Source of the DNA: Bacteroidales bacterium
GTDB lineage: Bacteria > Bacteroidota > Bacteroidia > Bacteroidales > JAADGE01
Direction: 5' to 3'
DNA: 7,134 bases
NCBI GenBank assembly: GCA_029934265.1
Contig: JAOZMN010000147.1
Span: 1-7,134, forward strand
Positions 7,114-7,134 of the stretch are shown here, piece by piece (position 1 is the first letter of the stretch; each line of letters begins with the position of its first letter). The translations under genes and the position numbers were made by a program. Under the pieces are notes generated by a model that searched no databases, was not told where the DNA came from, and saw nothing but the letters and a program-made list of their open reading frames with translations.

Positions 7114-7134
7114 ATGACAACTCTGACCGACCGC
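7114..7134 (+). CDS. Possible start of a downstream gene, cut by window end
   Basis: An ATG at 7114 opens a frame reading M-T-T-L-T-D-R to the window edge, 27 bases after the protease stop. The stretch is visibly richer in G and C than the preceding intergenic bases. Seven codons are too few to identify a family or to prove that it is coding. Confidence 0.2.

Overview
This AT-rich window comes from a member of the phylum Bacteroidota. Three signs support this. The two topoisomerase subunits have the Bacteroidota topoisomerase IV form. A lipoprotein carries a Cys-Asn-Lys-Asp-Asp start typical of the phylum's surface-export signal. Both promoters in the divergent intergenic region fit the Bacteroidota consensus (TTG, about 20 bases, TAnnTTTG) rather than TTGACA/TATAAT, and no Shine-Dalgarno sequences are evident. 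I cannot name a genus.

Layout, left to right. Positions 1-144 are non-coding, AT-rich and contain two short direct-repeat sets. The minus strand then carries three genes transcribed right to left: parE (topoisomerase IV subunit B, 5196 to 3364), a small lipoprotein gene (3325 to 2831) and parC (subunit A, 2775 to 145). Gaps are only 38 and 55 bases, so they are probably one transcript starting at a promoter around 5237-5267. The 38-base gap is filled by a 14-base tandem repeat that creates tiny overlapping ATGA reading frames. Positions 5197-5478 are a divergent regulatory region with two promoters and two TTATC/GATAA inverted repeats. The plus strand then encodes a secreted subtilisin-family (S8) serine protease (5479-7086) with a complete catalytic residue set and an apparent TTG start. 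The last 48 bases hold a short hairpin and possibly the first codons of another gene.

ParE and ParC together form the A2B2 type II topoisomerase that decatenates daughter chromosomes. The lipoprotein has no evident functional link to them. The S8 protease is an envelope or extracellular enzyme on a separate transcript. The window is mostly ordinary housekeeping plus cell-envelope genes, and I do not see a new multi-gene system. The points most worth a second look are the lipoprotein inside the topoisomerase operon, the repeat-derived mini-frames before it, the quinolone-pocket residues of ParC, and the paired dyads in the divergent promoter region.
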